Assembly (NCBI GenBank): GCA_903945495.1
Contig: CAJAVU010000059.1
Coordinates: forward strand, 65,091-103,159
Source: an uncultured Flavobacteriales bacterium
GTDB lineage: Bacteria; Bacteroidota; Bacteroidia; Flavobacteriales_D; Crocinitomicaceae
Reading direction: 5' to 3'
DNA length: 38,069 nt
Made by a program: the position numbers and the translations under genes. The notes under the pieces are model-generated. The model saw nothing but the letters and a program-made list of their open reading frames with translations. It searched no databases and had not been told where the DNA came from. Of this stretch, positions 1-7,789 are shown in pieces. Each line of letters begins with the position of its first letter. Position 1 is the stretch's first letter.

Positions 1-78
1 TCCTTCAACCACTTGTTTGGCAAGTAGCTCAAGATTTCCAAAATGGGCGAGTTTTAATCGATCGATGTTCTTATTCAC
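1..78 (-). CDS. DUF58 domain protein, N-terminal fragment (runs off the window)
   Basis: Only the first 26 codons are visible, read on the minus strand from a GTG at 78. The peptide begins VNKNIDRLKLAHFGNLELLA and continues KQVVEG. This LxHFGNLELLAKQVVEG stretch resembles the N-terminus of Bacteroidota DUF58 proteins (VWA-like fold), which are usually encoded next to MoxR-type AAA ATPases; no such neighbour is visible here. A TAA lies two codons upstream of the GTG, so the start cannot be far upstream. The gene diverges from the MutS-like gene across about 77 bp. The assignment rests on a short peptide and on family memory. Confidence 0.6.
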   Translation of the reverse strand, partial: MNKNIDRLKLAHFGNLELLAKQVVEG

Positions 79-126
79 GACTTAAAAATAAGGATTAATT
101 TTTAGAACGCACCGCTAAAGAATCAG

Positions 127-134
127 TATGTTTG
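127..134 (+). promoter_or_regulatory. TAnnTTTG promoter element (-7) for the MutS-like gene
   Basis: TATGTTTG matches the Bacteroidota -7 consensus TAnnTTTG. It lies 21 nt before the TTG start at 156 and so supports that start. No clear -33 TTTG is visible at the expected distance; TTTAG near 101 is the closest. Chance matches are common in AT-rich DNA. Confidence 0.45.
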
Positions 135-155
135 TAATTATACAAAATTGTAAAA

Positions 156-1919
156 TTGAAGAATAGAACTTATTATACGCAACGCATTGATGCATGTAAA
201 ATTGAACATGCAAAGGCAAAACGGTCTTATCAATTAATTGGAACCTTTCGATTAATCGCTTTTCTAATCGCCTTTCTTTCGTTGTACTTTTTTTGGGGAA
301 GTTCGTTGTCATTTATTGGATTTGGAATTTTCTTCATTACGTTTTTAATCTTGGTGAATCTTTCTGCTAATGCGAAGTATCAGCGTGACAAATGGAAGAA
401 ACTAATTGAAATAAACGAAGAAGAAATCAACGTTTTGAATGGCGATTGGTTGCATTTTGAGGAAGGGAATGAATTCAAAAACGCACAGCATGCATATGCT
501 TTGGATATGGATTTATTCGGAAAGAAAAGTATTTATCAATTGTTCAACCGTACGGTTTCTCGAAAAGGTTCAAATTTATTAGCGCATCAATTGATGTATG
601 GAACAGAAAATCAAGCTTTGGCAAATGAAGCAATTGAAACGTTCTCAAACGAACAAGATTGGTGTCAAGAATTTTTGTCAGAAGGTTTGGTGTTTGATAA
701 AGCAGAATTAGATCGATCATTCGAGAAGATTACAACAATTGAAAGCCCTGAAACGAAAGAAGCGATTTTTATGCGTTATGCGATTCCTCTTTTTTCAATT
801 GCCGCAACGGTTTTGGTGAGTATGAATGTTATTTCCGGAACTGTTTTCAGTTTTTACATCACCTTTGCTTTGGGACTTATTGGAAAGAATTTCTCAAAAG
901 TGAATGTGATAACGACTCAGGTTACAAGTTATGCAAGCCAAGTGAAAATGCAGCAGCGCCAATTGGAATTGTATCAGAAACTAAAGTTGAATCCTGGTTT
1001 ACTTTCACAAAGTCAAGAGGCCTTATTTAAAGATGAGCTAAATTTATTGCAATCATTGAAGGAACTGGAGAAAATTCAAAATCGTATGGATTTTAGAATG
1101 AATCTACTCGTTGGAACGATTTTGAACTTTTATTTGGCGTGGGATTATCATGTTATTCATCAATGGAATCAATGGAAATCGAAGAATCAACGTAATTTGA
1201 GTCAATGGGAAGAGCAATTAGCGCAATTAGAAGTCTGGATTTCAGGTGCAGTTTATCGCTTTAATTTTCCAGAAACGTGTTATGCTAAATTTTCTGAGCA
1301 AGATGCAATCAAAATAACTGAATTGGGCCATCCGTTCGTTCAGTCGCAAAAACGTGTTTCGAATGATGTTGAAATGAATGAAGAGAACCATTTTTTGATT
1401 ATCACAGGTCCTAATATGGCTGGGAAAAGTACTTATTTGAGAAGTTTAGGTTTAGCTTTTATTTGTGCGAATGCAGGTTTTCCAATCTTAGCGAAAAATT
1501 GTGAAATTCCGCAAATGAGTTTGTATTCCTCCATGCGAACTACTGATGATTTAACGGTTGAAAGTTCCTATTTTCATGCTGAATTAACTCGACTACGATT
1601 TATTATGGACGCAATTGAAAGAGGGGAGAAAGTCTTTATCATTTTGGATGAAATTTTGAAAGGAACAAATTCAAAAGACAAAGAAATTGGTTCAGCTAAA
1701 TTCTTAGAAAAATTAAAATCACTGCATGCAAAAGGAGTGATTGCTACACACGATTTATCTCTTTGTAATCTTGCATCAAATAATGTCGCTTATAAAAATT
1801 GGTATTTCGATTCAACAATTGAAAATAATGAACTGAGTTTCGATTATAAAATTAGAAATGGAGTTTGCCAAAATATGAATGCTTCATTTCTTTTAAAGAA
1901 GATGAAATTGGTGGATTAA
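156..1919 (+). CDS. Membrane-anchored MutS-family ATPase
   Basis: This 587-aa protein carries the C-terminal ATPase domain of the MutS family. Walker A is GPNMAGKS (418-425), Walker B is VFIILDE with D498 and E499, and ATHD at 530-533 is the switch histidine region. The N-terminal half has no mismatch-recognition domain. It has two hydrophobic segments at about 28-48 and 52-70 and a second pair at about 207-247, so it is probably an inner-membrane protein with a cytoplasmic ATPase head. Bacteroidota commonly carry such MutS-related proteins in addition to true MutS; their role is not established. It starts at a TTG, with an in-frame stop at 135 and a promoter-like element at 127. It should not be annotated as MutS or MutS2. 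Confidence 0.85.
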   Translation: MKNRTYYTQRIDACKIEHAKAKRSYQLIGTFRLIAFLIAFLSLYFFWGSSLSFIGFGIFFITFLILVNLSANAKYQRDKWKKLIEINEEEINVLNGDWLHFEEGNEFKNAQHAYALDMDLFGKKSIYQLFNRTVSRKGSNLLAHQLMYGTENQALANEAIETFSNEQDWCQEFLSEGLVFDKAELDRSFEKITTIESPETKEAIFMRYAIPLFSIAATVLVSMNVISGTVFSFYITFALGLIGKNFSKVNVITTQVTSYASQVKMQQRQLELYQKLKLNPGLLSQSQEALFKDELNLLQSLKELEKIQNRMDFRMNLLVGTILNFYLAWDYHVIHQWNQWKSKNQRNLSQWEEQLAQLEVWISGAVYRFNFPETCYAKFSEQDAIKITELGHPFVQSQKRVSNDVEMNEENHFLIITGPNMAGKSTYLRSLGLAFICANAGFPILAKNCEIPQMSLYSSMRTTDDLTVESSYFHAELTRLRFIMDAIERGEKVFIILDEILKGTNSKDKEIGSAKFLEKLKSLHAKGVIATHDLSLCNLASNNVAYKNWYFDSTIENNELSFDYKIRNGVCQNMNASFLLKKMKLVD

Positions 1920-2020
1920 AGTTGTTAATTTTTACTTAGAACATTTGAATTATAAAAATAGTTGCTAAATTAACATTCGATTAATAAAACGATTTACTCA
2001 AGTAAAAACTCCAGTTTACC

Positions 2021-2752
2021 ATGGATGATTTAGGCGCATATTCTAAAGGATTTATTACCAATGTTCCAGCTGACTTAAGTACAGATTTCGCTAATGAATT
2101 TCGTGAAAAAACATATAAGTATCCGTTAGAAGGAATTTACATTTATTCTTTTGAAGAGGGAAAAATGCTCTATGCGGACGGCTGGGAAGAAGTGTGTGGT
2201 GTTCCAGATTCGGAAATCAATATGTTAGCCATTGTAAATTTTACTGCACCTGCATTTTCACCATTTGTAAATGAAATCAATGATAAAGCATTAAAATTTC
2301 TTCATCAGCGCAATCAAAAGTTAACTGAATATAGTTTTACAATTGAATTGAAAATACTGCATCGTAATGGTAAAGAAGTCCCTGTTACAGCGAAAGTAAG
2401 TGTTTTTGAAGCTGCCAAAGATGGACGATTAAAATCTATTATAGGCCGTTTTCAAGTAGATTATGGTTTGAAATTCGGGAAAGTAATGCGTTATGCAGCT
2501 TATGGTCCAGAAAAAGATGCATTTGAAACTGACTTGAATGAAAGTTTGTTTTATCCGTACCATATTTCGCAAAAGGAAATGGAAGCACTTCGCTTACTGG
2601 CGGATGGTTTTGCTTACAAGGAAATGGCAGAGAAATTAGATTTGTCACAATCTGCTGTAGAAAAGAGAATTCGCCCATTGTTCCAACGTTTTAATGTAAA
2701 GAATAATGCACATTTGATTGCTTTTGCATTTCAAAACAATCTTCTTCCTTAG
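2021..2752 (+). CDS. PAS-like sensor with LuxR-type HTH output
   Basis: This 243-aa protein is soluble, with no signal peptide or membrane segment. Residues of about 35-145 look like a PAS-type fold: YIYSFEEGKMLYADGWEEV, then the IELKILHRNGKEVPV strand pattern. Residues of about 180-243 form a LuxR-family helix-turn-helix (SQKEMEALRLLADGFAYKEM, then LSQSAVEKRIRPLFQRFNV). It is probably a transcription regulator that senses a ligand through the PAS-like domain, because no receiver domain is present. The gene stands alone, and its stop overlaps the stop of the convergent P-loop gene. No clear TAnnTTTG promoter is visible. Target genes are unknown. Confidence 0.8.
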   Translation: MDDLGAYSKGFITNVPADLSTDFANEFREKTYKYPLEGIYIYSFEEGKMLYADGWEEVCGVPDSEINMLAIVNFTAPAFSPFVNEINDKALKFLHQRNQKLTEYSFTIELKILHRNGKEVPVTAKVSVFEAAKDGRLKSIIGRFQVDYGLKFGKVMRYAAYGPEKDAFETDLNESLFYPYHISQKEMEALRLLADGFAYKEMAEKLDLSQSAVEKRIRPLFQRFNVKNNAHLIAFAFQNNLLP

Positions 2753-3753
2753 AGTTTGTTTAAATCAATGATAAAAATTGAGTCTTTTGGGATATGTAAT
2801 TTTTGAATCATATTTTTCCAATCGTCAGCCGTTTCGCCATTGCAACATTCACCAACCACCCAAGCAACATTCATATTTCTTAAAGCCGAAACATTTCTTT
2901 CTTTATGCTGTTTCACGATATAATTGTATGTTTCTATGCAACTCGTTTTGTTTGATTCGCACGGATTTCCTGGGTTAATATCATCAATTAGTAAAAATTG
3001 TGAGTTACTCCAATCCCAAAGTGAAAACGACGAATCTTTTAATGTTTGATCATCTTCTTCTAGCATAGCAGCCCATTTCGACATTGTTGTATACGTGCAT
3101 TTTCTATGTCGAATTGAAAATTCATTCGCCATTCCAACCATTAAACGCGTTTTTCCTTTCCCCTTCTGTCCTAATACTATAAAATGCTTTCCATCGGGTT
3201 TCTTTTTAAGGAAGTCAGTAATCAATGTGGTATATTCTTTTTGAATTTCAACATCCCATTGACTTAAACGAAATTGATAGGGGAACAGTGCGTTTTGTTG
3301 GTAAAGTTTTGTTAAAAACCAATAGCGTATTGCAAGAAAAAAGATTGATAAACCAGTTAGGAAAAATGTCATGACTGTTTTGTCATGGACTTGTGATAGA
3401 TAATACAGTGTGCAACCGATCCAAAAAAAGCACAAGTCGGTGAACATATCAAACACAATATTTACCCATTGTACGTTGAATGATTTATTGCCTTTGTATT
3501 CTTTTTTATACAATGGTGATAGAACATTGCCAATTTCAAATGCTGTCCAAAAGATTGCTATAGAAAGTGCAGAATGAGCAAAGGAAATATTTAAACCAAT
3601 ATGTAAAAAATATGAAGGAACAAAACCAAGAGCAAAATGCCCGACTTGATTTGCAAACCATCCATACGTTAGAGTGATGCCTCTATGAGAATCTTTACCG
3701 ATTAAATCTGCGTGCAGGACCTTCCACACATCTTTTAGAGTGATTTTTGACAT
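2749..3753 (-). CDS. Multi-pass membrane protein fused to a P-loop ATPase domain
   Basis: I do not recognise this 334-aa family. The N-terminal half holds three or four hydrophobic segments, at about 34-50, 55-75, 97-120 and 127-147. After a short linker the C-terminal half carries a P-loop: Walker A GQKGKGKT (195-202), preceded by the strand HFIVL, and a Walker B-like strand FLLIDD (253-258) followed by INPGNP. The spacing and the LIDD sequence recall DnaC/IstB-like AAA domains. No sensor-2 arginine or peptidase motif was identified. It converges on the LuxR-type gene with overlapping stops and diverges from the orphan gene at 3987. An inner-membrane NTPase with a cytoplasmic head is the safe reading; its function is unknown. 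Confidence 0.75.
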   Translation of the reverse strand: MSKITLKDVWKVLHADLIGKDSHRGITLTYGWFANQVGHFALGFVPSYFLHIGLNISFAHSALSIAIFWTAFEIGNVLSPLYKKEYKGNKSFNVQWVNIVFDMFTDLCFFWIGCTLYYLSQVHDKTVMTFFLTGLSIFFLAIRYWFLTKLYQQNALFPYQFRLSQWDVEIQKEYTTLITDFLKKKPDGKHFIVLGQKGKGKTRLMVGMANEFSIRHRKCTYTTMSKWAAMLEEDDQTLKDSSFSLWDWSNSQFLLIDDINPGNPCESNKTSCIETYNYIVKQHKERNVSALRNMNVAWVVGECCNGETADDWKNMIQKLHIPKDSIFIIDLNKL

Positions 3754-3838
3754 TATAGTAGCGGGTTTGAGGTTTTATATCTAAATCGTTATACAATTTA
3801 TGAAAAAAAAGAAAATAATTGAAAAAAAAACGTAAAAA

Positions 3839-3854
3839 CTACGGAAAACCGCAG
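3839..3854. repeat. Imperfect inverted repeat in a divergent intergenic region
   Basis: CTACGG-AAAA-CCGCAG has six-base arms with one mismatch and a 4-nt spacer. It lies between the divergent P-loop gene (start 3753) and the orphan gene (start 3987), about 34 bp upstream of a TAGTTTTG promoter element. It is GC-rich compared with the surrounding poly-A DNA. It could be an operator or a short RNA hairpin; no regulator can be named. Confidence 0.4.
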
Positions 3855-3887
3855 GGTACAAAATTTTTATGCTCTGATTTCATTTTG

Positions 3888-3895
3888 TAGTTTTG
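3888..3895 (+). promoter_or_regulatory. TAnnTTTG promoter element for the orphan gene at 3987
   Basis: TAGTTTTG fits the -7 consensus. It predicts a leader of roughly 85 nt before the ATG at 3987. No -33 TTTG is evident. The rest of the 233-bp gap holds A-rich DNA and the inverted repeat at 3839. Confidence 0.4.
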
Positions 3896-3986
3896 AAGGA
3901 CTAAGCAACGCAGAGTTTTTAGTGAAAACCATAGTCGTTTTGTTGGCGTTGTCTTTTTTTTGTTTCAAGTACCTATTTTATAGATT

Positions 3987-4880
3987 ATGAGAGAGAATTC
4001 CTTAACAGAACAGCAAAGTATACCACTTCTAAGAGAATTGGATAGTAAGTTCGTTGATTCTTTCGGGAATAATTTGGAAACAAAAAAGAATGAGCTGAAT
4101 TTGACAATTTTCTATCGTAACAAATTTAGTGATCGAGAAACGTTTACGTGTAAAGTTAAACCAAGACATTTTGTTGGTCCAGACGGACAAGAAATGTTGA
4201 TTGTTTTTGAGCATCAGGGTACAACTAAATCAATCAGTTTACCCCTAAAAACGATGGTTGGAGATTTGTTAGCCTATGTTATCCATAGTGTTACAAAATG
4301 CAATCTACAACCTGATAAATTATGGTCTTCAACAAATCAATTAAGAACTATTCATAAGGGAACTGAAAAATCAGTACGTTCTAGTAAGGATTCAATAGAG
4401 GTCATAGATAGTCAATGCTCAGTTGGCAAAATGTTTTTTAAATCGAAGAAAACAAAAATAATAGCAATTCGAAATTTACAATCTCATTTATGCGCACTCG
4501 TTTCAAATGAAGCGATTGGAGCAAGTTTAGATCGAGAAATCATTACGCTTTTAGACCAAATTACAGAAGAGTTAAATAATTTATTGAAATCAAAAACAAG
4601 TATTGAAGAGCTTGAGAAAGTAATGAATTCAGCTATTCATATTCCAAATTCAAGTGCTGATCGATGGAATGAACTTGTGAAAAGTTTTGAAAAAACGGAA
4701 GTATGGAAATCCTTAAAATTGATAGTTGACCATGCATTGTTTTTAGAAATGTTACATGAAATGAACAGAATAGTAAATGGACTATTCTCAAATCGAAGAG
4801 TGGATTTATCTGAAAACGATAAAGTAAAACTCATGGAAACTGCAATATTTTTTGATAAAATGAGGGAAATGAGAGCTTAA
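3987..4880 (+). CDS. Orphan protein of unknown function, 297 aa
   Basis: I do not recognise this protein. It has no signal peptide and no membrane segment, so it is probably cytoplasmic. Residues of about 35-105 alternate charged and hydrophobic residues in a beta-rich pattern (TIFYRNKFSDRETFTCKVKP). Residues of about 150-297 look helical and partly coiled (EIITLLDQITEELNNLLKSK and onward). Lysine and serine are abundant. The ATG start follows a long AT-rich leader with a promoter-like element and an inverted repeat. It is transcribed alone, divergently from the P-loop membrane gene; the shared intergenic region might couple the two, but nothing proves it. Steady coding character across 894 bases supports a real gene. 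Confidence 0.65.
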   Translation: MRENSLTEQQSIPLLRELDSKFVDSFGNNLETKKNELNLTIFYRNKFSDRETFTCKVKPRHFVGPDGQEMLIVFEHQGTTKSISLPLKTMVGDLLAYVIHSVTKCNLQPDKLWSSTNQLRTIHKGTEKSVRSSKDSIEVIDSQCSVGKMFFKSKKTKIIAIRNLQSHLCALVSNEAIGASLDREIITLLDQITEELNNLLKSKTSIEELEKVMNSAIHIPNSSADRWNELVKSFEKTEVWKSLKLIVDHALFLEMLHEMNRIVNGLFSNRRVDLSENDKVKLMETAIFFDKMREMRA

Positions 4881-4945
4881 CCACTCTTCACTGAAAATCC
4901 TTTTAAAAGCAGGTCCCTACCTTACAACAACCAAAAGATCTTTAG

Positions 4946-4974
4946 CCCTGATAGTTCGACCTAAACTATTAGGG
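4946..4974. repeat. 11-bp hairpin downstream of the orphan gene
   Basis: CCCTGATAGTT, a 7-nt loop (CGACCTA) and AACTATTAGGG form an 11-bp stem with a single G.T pair. No T-tract follows on either strand, so it is not a textbook terminator. It may serve as a 3'-end structure or processing site in the 169-bp gap before 5050. A palindrome AAAGATCTTT sits just upstream. Confidence 0.45.
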
Positions 4975-5049
4975 TCTGGTCTTAAGTTTACGGTTTTAAA
5001 AATCTATTTATTTCAATAAAAATATTTTCAGTAGATTTACGTTTAACAC

Positions 5050-5694
5050 ATGATGACAAAAGGCCTATTCATATCATTTTTTTTATTAATTTTTGTTTCT
5101 GTTAATGCGCAAATTTCAGAACCGAAACACACGTTTAATATAGAATTAGGTTTGCCGAATAGTTTTACAAACAAACCATTCAAGTCAATTATGCAAGGTT
5201 TAGTTTCGCTTGAGCCTTATTATCAATATGCGTTTAAGAATCATTTAATTGTAGGTGGTGGTTTGAAATATAGCTACTTTGCTGTAAATGAATTTAAGGT
5301 TCCTAAAAAAGTATACGGTGGGATGCATTGTGGCGGTGTCTTTGCCAAAGTCGGATGGGAAAAATTTCATAGTGATCACTTTGCAACTGATGTTTCAATT
5401 AAAATGGGTTATACTCAAAACTACTTTGTCACAGACAGAAATGATTCTCTTGCAGGTGGACCAATTCAAATAAATGCTGCGTATTTAGAGCCTTGTGTCG
5501 GTTTAATCTTAACAGCAGACGAATTTTCTTCCTATCGATTAGTTATTGGCTATTCGTTTCAAGGTTTTGCTTTTCGACCAGACATGATTGGTTTAGAATC
5601 TTTTGGTGAATATGAGCCGAAAGAGTTGAATCCCGTTTCTACCGCGCTGATTATTGGATTTGGTTACACGCATTATTTTAAACCAAAGAAATAG
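5050..5694 (+). CDS. Secreted outer-membrane beta-barrel-like protein
   Basis: This 214-aa protein has a Sec signal peptide (MMTKGLFISFFLLIFVSVNA, then Q as the probable first mature residue). The mature part alternates aromatic and glycine-rich strands, as in small outer-membrane barrels (LIVGGGLKYSYFAV, TALIIGFGYTHYF), and ends in a strand with a terminal aromatic region. No specific family was recognised. Either of two adjacent ATG codons could be the start. It is followed by the GNAT gene after only 3 nt, so the two are probably cotranscribed. Confidence 0.7.
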   Translation: MMTKGLFISFFLLIFVSVNAQISEPKHTFNIELGLPNSFTNKPFKSIMQGLVSLEPYYQYAFKNHLIVGGGLKYSYFAVNEFKVPKKVYGGMHCGGVFAKVGWEKFHSDHFATDVSIKMGYTQNYFVTDRNDSLAGGPIQINAAYLEPCVGLILTADEFSSYRLVIGYSFQGFAFRPDMIGLESFGEYEPKELNPVSTALIIGFGYTHYFKPKK

Positions 5695-5697
5695 TTT

Positions 5698-6192
5698 TTG
5701 ACAAATTCTCCTACAGTATTTATTCGACCGATTGAAAAAAAGGATAATGAAGTAATCGCAGCATTAATTCGCTCGGTATTAAAAGAACATGGCGTAGATA
5801 AACCAGGAACGGTGTTTACTGATCCCACAACAGATCAATTATTCGAGCTTTTTCAAACAGAGCAAAGTGCTTATTTTGTTGCTGAATTGAACAATGTAAT
5901 AGTTGGTGCTTGCGGCATTTATCCGACAAAAGGACTTCCTGAAAATTGTGTTGAATTGGTTAAATTGTATGTTTCGAAAGAAGGAAGAAACAAAGGTGTT
6001 GCTACAGAATTAATGAAAATGAGTTTTGAAAAGGCGAAAAATTTTGGTTTTACAAGCGTTTACCTTGAGACTATGCCGGAACTTACCAATGCCATTCATT
6101 TGTATGAACGCGTTGGGTTTGAATTATTAAATCATTCGTTAGGCAATTCTGGGCACTTTGCATGCACTATTTGGATGCTTAAAAACTTATAG
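5698..6192 (+). CDS. GNAT-family N-acetyltransferase
   Basis: This 164-aa protein matches the GNAT fold. VELVKLYVSKEGRNKGVATE is the beta4/alpha3 region with the acetyl-CoA pyrophosphate loop (R/Q-x-x-G-x-G/A, here RNKGVA). It is followed by YLETMPELTNAIHLYERVGF, the usual C-terminal YExxGF signature. It begins at TTG three bases after the previous stop; there is no suitable ATG. The substrate cannot be deduced. Its 3' end overlaps the convergent porin gene by 14 bp. Confidence 0.85.
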   Translation: MTNSPTVFIRPIEKKDNEVIAALIRSVLKEHGVDKPGTVFTDPTTDQLFELFQTEQSAYFVAELNNVIVGACGIYPTKGLPENCVELVKLYVSKEGRNKGVATELMKMSFEKAKNFGFTSVYLETMPELTNAIHLYERVGFELLNHSLGNSGHFACTIWMLKNL

Positions 6193-7255
6193 CGAGTGCA
6201 GTTGTAAAATAATATTGATTCTTTGACGGATGATCAGTAAGGTTGAATAGAGTCGTTTCATTCGTTAATCCTTTTGCTTCGATTCTCAAGACCACATTTT
6301 CCGAATAATTAAAATCATAATTCAACGAATATCCCAAAAGGTTTAATCCAGATGACATACCTGTTGAATAATAGGTATTGTCTTTATCTGAATAAAGTTC
6401 TCCTCGAATTGCAACAATGGATTTTTGGGTAATCGCATATTTTCCAATGATCACAGGCGAAAACCATGTTCCATACGTCTTGCTGTGCTTACTTGTTTGT
6501 TGCATTCCGAAATCAAAACCTGTAATCAAACCAATCTTTTTTGAAAGTTGAAACTGACCATAAAAGTTATGAAAATAGCGCATGCAACGTATATTATCAG
6601 GAGTATCAGAACCAATAAAAGAGCTACTGTTGAATGTAATTTTTGAAGATGGTTTGAACGTTAGTTGATGCCCCAATGCCAGCGCGTTATTTCCATTTTG
6701 ACGCTGTATGCGTTGCCAACCATTTAAAACGAGCCCTGATATATACCATTTTTCATTTTTTGACGTGAATCCAATTTTTGCACCTGTTTCAAAATAAGGA
6801 GAATTATCAGCTAATAAACTGCGGGTTACGTTCCAGCAATCCTTTCCAACAGCCGATTCAAAACCAATGTGTGATGGCATAACTCCAGTATCCAGCCATA
6901 AGTTGTGCTTTTTGGAAAGTTTTAATCCAACGTTTGCTTCATAAATCGCTTTTAATAATCCTGGTTCACTTGCTAAATTTTCATTTGAATAGGTTCCTGC
7001 CATTAATGCGATATTCGCTCTAACAGTTTTCGTTTGGTAGTTTGCTTTGATAAACCCCAGGTTTAAATTCACTTCGTTGGAACGATTGTGCGAAAATACA
7101 AAACCCGGTTTTTTATGATTATCTGGATTCGTTGGGTCATACGAATAATAGACCTCGGCGTATCCAGAAAACGTAATCTTCGCTTTTGCTGTATCTGTTT
7201 GAGCCAAAATCAGCGTAGTAAAACAAATAAAAAAGGGTATGACCAAAATTTTCAT
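6179..7255 (-). CDS. Outer-membrane porin, BBP2/OmpL-like
   Basis: This protein of about 358 aa has a Sec signal peptide (MKILVIPFFICFTTLILAQ). It begins in the mature part with FSGYAEVYYSYD and continues with the repeated barrel strands of the Bacteroidota putative beta-barrel porin-2 family (VMPSHIGFESAVGKDCWN, then RSLLADNSPYFETGAKIGF). It should form a general diffusion pore in the outer membrane. I place the start at the ATG at 7255 rather than the TTG at 7261, since the first residues of the signal peptide fit it. A TAACTTTG promoter element ends only 3 nt upstream, so the transcript may have almost no leader. The substrate is unknown. Confidence 0.75.
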   Translation of the reverse strand: MKILVIPFFICFTTLILAQTDTAKAKITFSGYAEVYYSYDPTNPDNHKKPGFVFSHNRSNEVNLNLGFIKANYQTKTVRANIALMAGTYSNENLASEPGLLKAIYEANVGLKLSKKHNLWLDTGVMPSHIGFESAVGKDCWNVTRSLLADNSPYFETGAKIGFTSKNEKWYISGLVLNGWQRIQRQNGNNALALGHQLTFKPSSKITFNSSSFIGSDTPDNIRCMRYFHNFYGQFQLSKKIGLITGFDFGMQQTSKHSKTYGTWFSPVIIGKYAITQKSIVAIRGELYSDKDNTYYSTGMSSGLNLLGYSLNYDFNYSENVVLRIEAKGLTNETTLFNLTDHPSKNQYYFTTALAISF

Positions 7256-7258
7256 ACC

Positions 7259-7266
7259 CAAAGTTA
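7259..7266 (-). promoter_or_regulatory. TAnnTTTG element directly upstream of the porin start
   Basis: On the minus strand TAACTTTG ends 3 nt before the ATG at 7255. If this is the -7 element, transcription begins at or very near the start codon. It may also be a chance match. Confidence 0.4.
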
Positions 7267-7363
7267 CCTATTTTCTTATTCTATGATAATAATTGTAAAT
7301 GGAATCTTATTAATTTCTTGATTTCAATCGATGAATAGAGAACTCCGCTTAAGCAATTATGCC

Positions 7364-7371
7364 TACCTTTG
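7364..7371 (+). promoter_or_regulatory. TAnnTTTG promoter element for the DUF983 gene
   Basis: TACCTTTG lies 15 nt before the ATG at 7387, predicting a leader of about 10 nt. No -33 TTTG is visible. Confidence 0.5.
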
Positions 7372-7386
7372 AGAAACAATTAGAAT

Positions 7387-7788
7387 ATGGCAAATCTCCT
7401 AGTAAATATGGTAAAAGAAAAATGTCCTTTCTGCAGTGAAGGTGACGTTTTTAGAAAAGGTTCGTTTTTGTCAATTCCTGATATGAATGATCAGTGTCCG
7501 CATTGTAAAAAGGAAATGCTGGGAGAGCCAGGTTACTATTTCGGAGCAATGTATGTGAGTTACGGTTTTGCTGTCGGATTGGGGTTAATCACATTTGCAT
7601 TGTGTCATTATGTTTTTCATATGCAATCAGTTTGGGCGATCATGGGAATAATCGGTTTAATGATTTTAATCGTAGCATTCAAAAATTATAAATGGTCACG
7701 CATTCTGTGGATGAAAATTTTTCCACCAGATGGAGCTACCAATTTTAAAAAGTCTCAAGAAAAGGTTGATTTAAAATCTGAAAAGTAA
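7387..7788 (+). CDS. DUF983 family membrane protein
   Basis: This 133-aa protein has two CxxC pairs near the N-terminus (CPFC at about 14-17, CPHC at about 38-41), which look like a zinc ribbon. They are followed by the EPGYYFGAMYVSYGFAVG motif that defines DUF983. Two membrane helices follow, at about 55-75 and 82-100, and a charged cytoplasmic tail. The family is common in Alphaproteobacteria and Bacteroidota and has no established function. The ATG start sits just behind a good promoter element. It converges on rlmF with one base between the stops. Confidence 0.85.
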   Translation: MANLLVNMVKEKCPFCSEGDVFRKGSFLSIPDMNDQCPHCKKEMLGEPGYYFGAMYVSYGFAVGLGLITFALCHYVFHMQSVWAIMGIIGLMILIVAFKNYKWSRILWMKIFPPDGATNFKKSQEKVDLKSEK

Positions 7789-7789
7789 T

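Noticed and set aside
4946-4974. Possible tRNA T-arm (TTCGACC inside a stem)
   Set aside because: The loop and closing pair do not fit the T-arm layout (no C61 pairing with G53), and there is no anticodon or acceptor stem nearby.
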